DNA of 10,649 bases. It comes from Planctomycetaceae bacterium. GTDB lineage: Bacteria; Planctomycetota; Planctomycetia; Pirellulales; UBA1268. Each line of letters begins with the position of its first letter. The stretch's first letter is position 1. Positions 1 through 6,518 of this stretch are shown one piece after another. The notes beneath the pieces are model-generated. The model made no database searches. It was given only the letters and a program-made list of their open reading frames with translations, and was not told where the DNA came from. The position numbers were made by a program, and so were the translations under genes. Location: assembly GCA_003509235.1 (NCBI GenBank), contig DONH01000219.1, positions 1 to 10,649 on the forward strand. Direction: 5' to 3'.

Positions 1-1
1 G

Positions 2-874
2 ATTGAATTGAGTAGCGAACATCCACTCGCCACCGCAATCTGCCAAGCAGCTCGTGACCGCAATCTGGTGGTACGGCACAATGCTGAAAATTTCCTGTCA
101 ACGCCCGGCTCTGGCGTACAGGGAACTGTAGCGGACAAGTCTGTCGCCCTTGGCAACGAAGCTTTTCTAGAGAAGCAAGATGTGCCCACTAACGAACTAA
201 ATGAATTTCGAAAAGCTGCCGATCCATTCCGAGCAAACGGAAAAACAATTACTGGCATTGTGATCAATTCTCATATCGTTGGTCTGCTAGCTGTCACGGA
301 CCCCGTAAAAAAATCTGCCCGTACAGCGATCAGGCAGTTACAACAATTAGGAATTCAAATCACAATGTTGACCGGAGACCATTCTGATAATGCTGGCGTT
401 CTTGCACGATCAGTTGGTATCGAGCACTACGAAGCAGGACTTACACCGCAAGAAAAATATCAGTGTATTGCTACAAGTCATTCCAAGGGTGAGCGAACCA
501 TAATGGTCGGTGACGGAGTGAATGATGCCCCAGCCCTTGCGGCTGCCACCATCGGTGTCGCCATGGGCACAGGGAGCGATGTAGCAATAGAGACTGCTGA
601 TGTCACTCTCATCCGGGGAGACCTTCAAGCTCTTCCGTATTCCATTCAACTAAGTCGATATGTTTTGTTGAATATTCGACAGAATCTATTCTTAGCATTC
701 TTTTACAACGTCATAAGTATCCCATTAGCAGCGGGTATTCTCGTGCCTTTATTCGGCTCAGGGTGGCAAGTAAGTCCAATCTTTGCAGCTGCTGCGATGA
801 GTTTGAGCAGTGTATCTGTTGTTATAAATGCCCTCAGGCTTCGAACAGAACATATCTCATTACCGCCCGCATAG
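2..874 (+). CDS. copA: Cu(I)-exporting P1B-1-type ATPase, C-terminal part (5' end outside window)
   Basis: Copper-exporting P-type ATPase of the inner membrane, which uses ATP to move Cu+ out of the cytoplasm. The reading frame is open from the left edge, so the N-terminal metal-binding domain, the CPC membrane motif and the phosphorylated DKTGT lie outside the window. About 290 residues are visible. In order they show the nucleotide-binding SEHPLA motif (residues 5-10), a GSGVQG ATP-site loop (about 36-41), TDPVK (about 99-103), LTGD (about 123-126), the hinge GDGVNDAPAL (about 170-179) and GVAMGTGSDVAIETADVTL. The last two membrane helices carry the exact copper-class signatures N-x6-YN-x4-P (NLFLAFFYNVISIP) and M-x2-SS-x5-N (MSLSSVSVVIN). 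These set it apart from zinc/cadmium ATPases. The gene ends 16 bp from a convergent gene. The TTG at 8 is not a real start. The family call is very secure; the symbol follows from these signatures. Confidence 0.95.
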   Translation: MELSSEHPLATAICQAARDRNLVVRHNAENFLSTPGSGVQGTVADKSVALGNEAFLEKQDVPTNELNEFRKAADPFRANGKTITGIVINSHIVGLLAVTDPVKKSARTAIRQLQQLGIQITMLTGDHSDNAGVLARSVGIEHYEAGLTPQEKYQCIATSHSKGERTIMVGDGVNDAPALAAATIGVAMGTGSDVAIETADVTLIRGDLQALPYSIQLSRYVLLNIRQNLFLAFFYNVISIPLAAGILVPLFGSGWQVSPIFAAAAMSLSSVSVVINALRLRTEHISLPPA

Positions 875-890
875 GCTTCTAGGCACATTT

Positions 891-1961
891 CTAACGAGAT
901 CTACTCTGATACGAGCGGTATGCCGACCGCTTCTGTTGTCGCCGAAGTTCGTATGCTTCGCGTCTCTGTACTAACTGCATGACCCGTGTCGAATTCACAA
1001 CATAGACGGACGGATCATCGATAACGAATGGTGTTGACCATGTTGTACCGTCATTCAGATTGCACGAATTGAAGAAGAATGAGTTCAGTCGTTCTGCACG
1101 AAAGCTATACGGAAATTGGCTTGTTAAATGATCTTGAGAAGTTAAATCATCAACGCCTTGATGAGCAAAATAATGAATTTGGCCATCGGGTGAGAGTGAC
1201 ATTCCTAATGTCCACCAACCGAACTGATCAGCCGAAATATTTTTTACTGGAAAATCAATTCCTCGATGATCTCCGCGTACCTTAATCAGTGCTGAGTCAC
1301 TTTCGACACCTCGTGATGTTTCGCTACGAAAGTGAATCCACATTCCCGGCCAGTAAGGCTCAACGACTGGCGAACTACCAGAGGCAAAAAATCCTCTATT
1401 GGGCTCAAGCTTCGTTGTACGAACACCCACTCGAATACCAAAGTGAGGTCCGCTACGATTTTCCCACTTTTCTGCGGGGGGCAACCAAATACGAACAACA
1501 CAACTAGGAATTTCACGTACGGGGATTTGGGACCCAAGCCTCGTGGTAATACCGCAAATCAAATCATCCTGCTGTACCGTCCTAGAATATGTGCCTGGCA
1601 CACCCGAGTGCAACGTTCGAATAAGAAGCGCGTGATTACTTTCAGGCAACCCATTCGGAGGTGTTTTAATTACTTCTAGAAGATCTGGTTGGCCTCGTTC
1701 TGGGCCTTCCTGCATTCTTTTATTTCCCGAAAAGGCCAATGGCCCACGTGCTCGCCCATCTTCTTCTCGAGAACTCTTGGGATGGTTGTGATAAAATTTC
1801 CAACCATCTTCTTCGAATGTGTCCCCAAGAAAATCAATTTTGGCCCCACTACCCGGCACCGGAACTGCTGCAACTGATAACGAGTAGTCAAGAGCGAGCA
1901 CATCAGTAGCAAATAAAGCAGTGATGCTCAGTACAACATATCGAGATAAAGCGTATTTCAT
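891..1961 (-). CDS. Secreted protein of unknown function, predicted beta-sandwich
   Basis: The ATG at 1961 gives 356 residues and begins with a classical signal peptide (MKYALSRYVV, then a hydrophobic core, ending DVLA before LDYS). Cleavage is likely after residue 23, so the product should be exported. A longer frame back to a TTG at 2102 is possible, but it would bury the signal peptide, so I reject it. The Shine-Dalgarno is weak (AAAAAGAATT). The body alternates short aromatic and beta-type segments, including GWKFYHNHPKS, PSCVVRIWLPP, WPGMWIHFRSE and GWWTLGMSLSPDGQIHYFA. The last resembles strands of LamG or concanavalin-like folds, which suggests a binding or structural role; this is inference. 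The final 25 or so residues are rich in Arg, Gln and Ser and look disordered and basic. Only three Cys remain after the signal peptide. I associate this type with planctomycetes but know no function. It lies 176 bp downstream of plsC, so it may have its own promoter. Confidence 0.8.
   Translation of the reverse strand: MKYALSRYVVLSITALFATDVLALDYSLSVAAVPVPGSGAKIDFLGDTFEEDGWKFYHNHPKSSREEDGRARGPLAFSGNKRMQEGPERGQPDLLEVIKTPPNGLPESNHALLIRTLHSGVPGTYSRTVQQDDLICGITTRLGSQIPVREIPSCVVRIWLPPAEKWENRSGPHFGIRVGVRTTKLEPNRGFFASGSSPVVEPYWPGMWIHFRSETSRGVESDSALIKVRGDHRGIDFPVKNISADQFGWWTLGMSLSPDGQIHYFAHQGVDDLTSQDHLTSQFPYSFRAERLNSFFFNSCNLNDGTTWSTPFVIDDPSVYVVNSTRVMQLVQRREAYELRRQQKRSAYRSYQSRSR
913..932 (+). terminator. 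Possible hairpin for 3' end formation of copA mRNA (weak)
   Basis: The inverted repeat AGCGGT (914-919), 6-nt loop, ACCGCT (926-931) extends by one G-U pair on the plus-strand RNA. It begins 39 bp after the copA stop. The following bases (tctgttgtcg) are only weakly T-rich, so it is not a textbook intrinsic terminator. It lies within the coding sequence of the convergent secreted-protein gene and may be chance. It is listed because the 16-bp gap between the two genes has no room for a terminator. Confidence 0.2.
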
Positions 1962-2137
1962 AATTCTTTTTAGTGGTAGTTTGAAAAAATCAAAAACGGC
2001 GTGACTGACGAGCGGGCCCGTTAAATGATTTCGACGAAAATCACAATTCAGAATAGTGATGAAACGACCGGCGTTTCTGTCCGTACAATTCGTGCAAGCC
2101 AACCAGATCTTGATGAAATCAAAGAAAATTTCTCAAT
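1962..2137. other. Intergenic gap between plsC and the secreted-protein gene
   Basis: This 176-bp gap lies between two genes on the minus strand. On that strand a weak hairpin (AACGG at 2022-2018, 18-nt loop, CCGTT at 1999-1995) runs straight into a T-rich tract (TTTGATTTTTTC). It could end or attenuate the plsC transcript. The stem is short and the loop long, so it is weak evidence. The hairpin sits about 30 bases ahead of the next start codon, which leaves little room for a promoter after it. No convincing -35/-10 pair was found. Confidence 0.3.
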
Positions 2138-2863
2138 TCAGTGATGCACGTACCCGCATTGTGTGCTGCGCGCGGTTTTATCGAGTACATGAAGCGATCT
2201 GATACATCGCTCAGCCAACTGGCTTTCGGAGAGACTGTCTACTTCTTCAGCGGTGATGACCGCACCGAATTCCAGTCGGATTCGTCCGGGACGAGGCAGC
2301 AGTCGGGACCGTGGCCAGCATTCATAGGCTCCCACGATAGCTACCGGAACAATTGGGACACCTGCACGCTTTGCCAATAACGCAAAGCCATTTTTCATTT
2401 CACCTAGTTGGCCAGATGCTGTCCTTGTACCTTCTGGAAAAATGATTACAGCAGCTCCCTTCCGTAGTCTTTGTATGACGGTCCTCATTGCGGCAACTGT
2501 CGAAGCATTTCGATCAATTGGAACGGCACCAAGCGCAGCAATTGCACGAGCAAAAGGCCCAAAAGTGAAAAGACTGCTCCGAGCAAGACTCGAGAGTCGT
2601 CGATGTGTGGCCAGACCAAGCAAAAGTGGATCAAGATGACTTTGGTGGCTTGAGAGAACCACAAGGCCACCAGTCTTTGGTAGACGCTCCACTCTTCCAA
2701 GACGAAAACCAAATAGTGATACAGCAAACGTACGGGAAAGAAACCACAACGTATCGTAGAGTAATCGACCCCACCATTCCTGGTGACTCTCTGTCTTTTT
2801 TGTAATTGTAGAGACTAGAGAATTCTTATCGACCATTAGCTCATTTTGTTTAAAAGCATTCAT
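2138..2863 (-). CDS. plsC: 1-acyl-sn-glycerol-3-phosphate acyltransferase (PlsC family)
   Basis: Membrane-associated acyltransferase that adds the second acyl chain to lysophosphatidic acid to give phosphatidic acid, the precursor of membrane phospholipids. With the ATG at 2863 it has 241 residues, the usual length. Motif I is HQSHLD (73-78), the catalytic H-x4-D. Motif II is GAVPIDRN (112-119), motif III is FPEGTRT (142-148), which binds the glycerol phosphate, and motif IV is VPIVPVAIVGA (169-179). A hydrophobic and aromatic stretch at about 36-54 may anchor it to the membrane. I chose 2863 because AGAGAG lies five bases before it. The ATG at 2836 has no ribosome site, and a TTG at 2929 would overlap cmk. 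It starts 34 bp after the cmk stop, so the two are probably cotranscribed. The cmk-plsC neighbourhood occurs in many bacteria. Acyl preference cannot be read from the sequence. Confidence 0.93.
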   Translation of the reverse strand: MNAFKQNELMVDKNSLVSTITKKTESHQEWWGRLLYDTLWFLSRTFAVSLFGFRLGRVERLPKTGGLVVLSSHQSHLDPLLLGLATHRRLSSLARSSLFTFGPFARAIAALGAVPIDRNASTVAAMRTVIQRLRKGAAVIIFPEGTRTASGQLGEMKNGFALLAKRAGVPIVPVAIVGAYECWPRSRLLPRPGRIRLEFGAVITAEEVDSLSESQLAERCIRSLHVLDKTARSTQCGYVHH

Positions 2864-2897
2864 CCGCACTCTCTGAGATTCCAACCTGACTGGGCTT

Positions 2898-3563
2898 CTA
2901 ATCTGAAATGAGCCCGCGATCGCAGGCAAGTTCTAAAACCTGTTTCACGACATTTTCGAGCGACAGCTCATCCGTTTTGATAATAATTGCATCTAATGCA
3001 GCTGCCATTGCCCCCACCGGACGATTTCTATCTCCTTGATCTCGCTGTAATTGACTGTGCAAAATCTCATCCATCGTTCGGCTTTGATCTCCAATATCAA
3101 CTCTTTCACGGTACCTTCGTGCTGCCCGTGTTGCCGGAGATGCATCAAGATAAATTTTTAATTCTGCATCAGGGAATACAACCGTACCTTGATCACGGCC
3201 TTCCGTAACAAGATTAAACTCTTCGGATAAACTCCGCTGCATCTTTTTCATTTCTTCACGCACAGAAGGCGCATCTGCAACAAATCGCGTAGCCGTGGTC
3301 ACGCGATCAATGCGTATTTCTGCTGTAATATTTCTACCGTTTAAAAACACATCACCATAAGCAGACTGAATATCAAGGCTTGCTGCCAACTCCGCCAGAT
3401 CTTTTTCATTCTCAAGGGATATATTTTGCTCGAGTGCTGCCAAAGCAACTGATCTGTACATTGCGCCAGTGTCCATATGGTACCAGCCCAACTCGCGGGC
3501 AAGCGCTTTCGCTGTAGAGCTTTTGCCTGCACCAGCAGGCCCATCAAGCGTGATGATTTTCAC
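2898..3563 (-). CDS. cmk: Cytidylate kinase (CMP/dCMP kinase)
   Basis: Cytoplasmic kinase that transfers phosphate from ATP to CMP or dCMP, feeding CDP/dCDP into nucleotide and phospholipid precursor pools. It has 221 residues, typical of the bacterial family. Motifs are the Walker A loop GPAGAGKSS (8-16), the nucleoside-binding DTGAMYR (31-37), EGRDQGTVVFPDA (121-133), an Arg-rich lid (ATRAARRYRER, about 144-154) and RDQGDRNRPVGA (174-185). The start is GTG at 3563, at the exact family N-terminus (KIITLDGPAGAGKS). GGAG lies ten bases upstream (3577-3574). The start overlaps the last 20 bp of the upstream GH38-like gene, and its ribosome site lies just beyond that gene's stop in the upstream coding sequence, so translational coupling is likely. 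plsC follows. No rpsA, the frequent cmk neighbour in bacteria, is visible here. Confidence 0.96.
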   Translation of the reverse strand: MKIITLDGPAGAGKSSTAKALARELGWYHMDTGAMYRSVALAALEQNISLENEKDLAELAASLDIQSAYGDVFLNGRNITAEIRIDRVTTATRFVADAPSVREEMKKMQRSLSEEFNLVTEGRDQGTVVFPDAELKIYLDASPATRAARRYRERVDIGDQSRTMDEILHSQLQRDQGDRNRPVGAMAAALDAIIIKTDELSLENVVKQVLELACDRGLISD

Positions 3564-6204
3564 TGAAAATAATCTCCAAGTCGACTAATTCATAACGATG
3601 CAGCAGGCACTTAATAGCGTTCCCGTCAATCACGAGACCCGCTTCGTTGATTCCTTGTGATTCATGTACTTCACCATTCCAACAAACACGAGTCACCTGC
3701 CGGCTGAAGTTGAGTTTCATCCTGCACTCTTGTCCACATGATTCAAGCAAGCGGAGACGGAGACCGTCTTCCACCGAATCGTTACTGAGTGTGGCGGCCG
3801 ATACGAGACGAACGTTTGGGGGTAGCCTCACCGGCATTTGGGGTGGCTGAAGCGAACCTGTTGTAGCCCATTCAAACCCCGAGTTGACTGCGTGAGGCAA
3901 GTCGATCCCGAGAGCAAGTTGAAACTTCTGAACATGAGTGACACAGTCCGTCGTTAATACTGTATCGAGCGTGTGTGAACTACTCCGCACATGCCACGGA
4001 TGACAACCAGTAAAAATTTGCAACCCGCTGGACGCAGCAAGTGACTGCTGGTTTTCATCCTGAGGGGCTAACGCACTGCCACTACGAACGATAGAAAGGA
4101 GCCAAGGAGAAAAAATACGCTGACGCTCTGTTTCTACACATTGTGTTTGAACAGTCCGGTAAAGATCACAGAGATCATTCTCATTCCAGGCGAATCGACA
4201 TGCGAAAAATCGACTCAAGGCATCAGTCGTAGAAGGCACAAGTGAATGCAGTTCTTGCGAGGGATCAACTACTATTGATACCGACACTGCGGACCCGTCC
4301 AATATAAAATGTATTTTCTGAGAGAATCGAGCGAGTACAGAACCATTGTCATGGATCAAAGTACCGTGGCTTTCAATACCATCTTCACAGCGATCAACTC
4401 GATCGGCCAACATCTCTGAATACTGAGAGTCTGAGGAATGAGATCCAGGCTCATCCCAACAAAGAGCGAGTTGTTGTGACAATCGATTCCGACCATCTTT
4501 TTGATCACGAACTGATACAATCCCGCCGGTTTGCCGATGCACCCTGACGATTAGATTCTTGCTACGTAACGTAAGAGCGTCTTGAGCTTTTTGCCGTTTC
4601 GGCAGCCACTTACTGAGAAAACCTTCCCCCCATCGTTGGTTAACGCTCTCCGAGGACTTCCTGTCGCCTCGTTCTTGGAGTACCTCTTCGTTACTATAAT
4701 ATGATTGTAAAATAGTTTGATATCTGGCCTGATTGTCTACTAGCTGACACGACTCGACAGAAATGATGTCCGACTGCGACATGGAACTTGATTCAAATTT
4801 ATCGTGATGAGCAACGCCAGCGACCTTCGTGCCCGGTGAAAGACCAACACGAAATCCATCTTGTTCGAATGAAACTGGGAAAGAGAGGTCGGCAGTTTCG
4901 CCAAGCAGCGTTTCTGCGGTACAGAATCGACCAAAAATATTCGTCCATGATGCGGCTCGACGAAGTAATTCAAACCACGGACTTGCGGTCCCTGCATGAT
5001 GACAGAACATAATCAGCACCATATGGTCGTGATCCATGGCTTCACTTAATGTCGAACTTAGGGAGAGCACAGCTGCAGAACTGCGAGCGTCGAGCATTTT
5101 TGGCTCAAGTGCGTCAAGCTGATCTTTACTTTCATTTCTCCACTGGAATCGTGCAGCTCCAGCAGACGGCATAGGGAATCCATCAAAACTTGACCACAAC
5201 ACTCCCTGATATCCAAGCCGCTGCAAAACTGGCAAAAAGATAGACGCACGTGGCCCAGTATGGCAGCCAAATATCTGCGGAAGAACACCGGCAGCCTTTT
5301 GCCATGCGGCCCTTCCTTCAGCTACTTCGCGATCCAGTTGTTCTGGCGACATCAGAGCAATTGGAAGATTTCCGGACACGCTTCCGAGCAAAGACAGAGA
5401 GCCGTCAGCAACCCTGTTTTGTATTAATTCGGCAATGCTAGATAACGATTGATCAAAACAACTGACCGTCTTCGTATCGGCCAATAATGTTGTCGGAACT
5501 GGAGACTGCAATTCACTCTGAAGCATTGCTATAGAGCTTTCTGAAAAAAGAACCAGGTCGAGGCACCAGCACTCAACTGGGTAAAAGTGATCTCGTGCAG
5601 CCTCAAGGCACTGGAACGCCTGTGTTAATTTTTCTTGTGCGAGTACCGACTCATCATCCCTCCAAGCTTTCGCTGCTTCAACAACAACTTCTGGAAAGCC
5701 GGTCTGGTCCAAATTCGTATCGGACCGCATACGACTGGCTAACCGTTCAAACAGTAAAACGGTCAGACCGAGCGAACGAAAATCCTCAGCAAAACAGACC
5801 TGCCATTTAGATAATGTTTCAAGCTGTCTGCTAATTGAAGAATCGATCGTCATCTTGGCACAACATGCTTCAAGCAATTCTAAAAGGAATGATTCAGAAG
5901 CATCTTGGTGAAGAAAACTTTGTCCTGCAATAAATGGCGGGGAAGCTCCGGTTGTAAATCGTTCGGAAAGTCCTTCCGGGACAATCCCTATGATTTCCCC
6001 TTCACGAGTCCAGGGCAAGTCAACACTCGCCCAGCCAGGAAGTCCGCCTGATACACAAATAACAAAAGGGTGCCACGCAACTGTCCATGCATTAAGAATC
6101 GCTGATGCATCATCGTTTTCAATCCATTCAGACAAATCTTCAAGCGAGTGACACGGAAGAAAGACCGCCACTTCTGGTCGAGAATATTGCTCAGAATTAT
6201 TCAT
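3544..6204 (-). CDS. Large GH38-like (alpha-mannosidase superfamily) protein, divergent
   Basis: With the ATG at 6204 this is an 886-residue, probably cytoplasmic protein with no signal peptide. The N-terminal half looks like a divergent glycoside hydrolase/deacetylase barrel: EVAVFLPCHSLEDL (about 11-24), WHP (44-46), FGCHTGPRASIFLPVLQRLG (312-331), SSFDGFPMP (about 338-346), MDHDHMVLIMFCHHAG (390-405). The C-terminal half starts LIVRVHRQTGGIVSVRD (551-567) then NRLSQQLAL (573-581), which resembles the beta-sandwich that follows the barrel in GH38 enzymes. The usual GH38 metal motif (HxDxxW near the N-terminus) is not visible, so activity is doubtful. I associate this protein type with planctomycetes. 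The frame stays open to a GTG at 6375. That extension contains a hydrophobic run (SVLFGIGYILFLTFPLV), but the recognisable domain begins just after 6204. No clear Shine-Dalgarno supports either start. It overlaps cmk by 20 bp. The fold call is moderately sure; the substrate is unknown. Confidence 0.75.
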   Translation of the reverse strand: MNNSEQYSRPEVAVFLPCHSLEDLSEWIENDDASAILNAWTVAWHPFVICVSGGLPGWASVDLPWTREGEIIGIVPEGLSERFTTGASPPFIAGQSFLHQDASESFLLELLEACCAKMTIDSSISRQLETLSKWQVCFAEDFRSLGLTVLLFERLASRMRSDTNLDQTGFPEVVVEAAKAWRDDESVLAQEKLTQAFQCLEAARDHFYPVECWCLDLVLFSESSIAMLQSELQSPVPTTLLADTKTVSCFDQSLSSIAELIQNRVADGSLSLLGSVSGNLPIALMSPEQLDREVAEGRAAWQKAAGVLPQIFGCHTGPRASIFLPVLQRLGYQGVLWSSFDGFPMPSAGAARFQWRNESKDQLDALEPKMLDARSSAAVLSLSSTLSEAMDHDHMVLIMFCHHAGTASPWFELLRRAASWTNIFGRFCTAETLLGETADLSFPVSFEQDGFRVGLSPGTKVAGVAHHDKFESSSMSQSDIISVESCQLVDNQARYQTILQSYYSNEEVLQERGDRKSSESVNQRWGEGFLSKWLPKRQKAQDALTLRSKNLIVRVHRQTGGIVSVRDQKDGRNRLSQQLALCWDEPGSHSSDSQYSEMLADRVDRCEDGIESHGTLIHDNGSVLARFSQKIHFILDGSAVSVSIVVDPSQELHSLVPSTTDALSRFFACRFAWNENDLCDLYRTVQTQCVETERQRIFSPWLLSIVRSGSALAPQDENQQSLAASSGLQIFTGCHPWHVRSSSHTLDTVLTTDCVTHVQKFQLALGIDLPHAVNSGFEWATTGSLQPPQMPVRLPPNVRLVSAATLSNDSVEDGLRLRLLESCGQECRMKLNFSRQVTRVCWNGEVHESQGINEAGLVIDGNAIKCLLHRYELVDLEIIFSENHHA

Positions 6205-6378
6205 ATCAAACTGCCAGTTCTCGAAAGACCGCTTTCCAGTCGGCAAAAAGTGCACACGAAGCACCGCTTTATCTCGTACCAACGGAAAAGTGAGAAATAG
6301 AATGTAGCCTATTCCGAACAATACACTCTGTCCTGCTGGCCGTTTTGACACAATGTAACGGGTTTGTTTATCCACCGT

Positions 6379-6408
6379 TTGACACTAGAAAACACGAACC
6401 CATACAGT
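6379..6408 (+). promoter_or_regulatory. Sigma-70-like promoter for the pilMN-like block
   Basis: A perfect -35 hexamer TTGACA (6379-6384), an 18-bp spacer and a -10 of TACAGT (6403-6408, four of six consensus bases). Transcription would begin near 6415 and leave a leader of about 104 bases before the ATG at 6519. It is the best promoter-like match I saw in the gap. The wide spacer, the imperfect -10 and the fact that planctomycete promoters are little studied keep confidence moderate. Confidence 0.5.
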
Positions 6409-6418
6409 TCCTGTATGG
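6400..6418. promoter_or_regulatory. Perfect palindrome over the -10 box, candidate operator
   Basis: CCATACAG (6400-6407), ttc, CTGTATGG (6411-6418): two exact 8-bp arms with a 3-bp centre. It covers the proposed -10 box and the region of the transcription start, the usual position for a repressor operator. Since transcription would begin inside it, it is less likely to act as an RNA hairpin for the plus-strand transcript. It could also serve the divergent minus-strand gene. The binding protein is not identifiable from this window. Confidence 0.5.
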
Positions 6419-6518
6419 TATCCTTCCTGAGTGTAGACTTTAGTTAGAAGTTGATTTGATTCCCATTCGATGGTGGGATAGGTTCCTTTCAAGTTATTTC
6501 TGAACAAACGGGTGCGGC

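Larger units (their letters stand above)
6205..6518. other. Divergent intergenic region between the GH38-like gene and the pilMN-like block
   Basis: The region is 314 bp between two outward-facing starts. It holds the plus-strand promoter and overlapping palindrome listed separately. In the presumed 5' leader of the plus-strand gene is a small dyad, CCAT-tcg-ATGG (6463-6473), inside a possible stem TCCCA (6461-6465)/TGGGA (6474-6478). Positions 6205-6375 are also open in the GH38-like frame (GTG at 6375), so part of the gap may be coding. For the minus strand, TTGTTC followed 16 bases later by TATTTC (about 6323-6296) is a poor promoter match and is not called. Confidence 0.5.

Noticed and set aside
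1..874. A copper-handling cluster made of the ATPase and the Met-rich protein.
   Set aside because: The two genes are over 7 kb apart in different transcription units, with no copper chaperone or metal regulator visible; co-occurrence alone is not evidence.
1332..1679. A 115-codon plus-strand frame opposite the secreted-protein gene.
   Set aside because: The minus-strand frame has a signal peptide and protein-like pattern, while this one shows no domain and no initiation site.
1995..2022. A possible intrinsic terminator after plsC on the minus strand.
   Set aside because: The stem is only five base pairs with an 18-base loop, so it is mentioned in the intergenic entry but not called, despite the T-rich tract after it.
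2864..2929. An N-terminal extension of PlsC starting at TTG 2929.
   Set aside because: It would overlap cmk by 32 bp, uses a rare start, and the ATG at 2863 has a good ribosome site.
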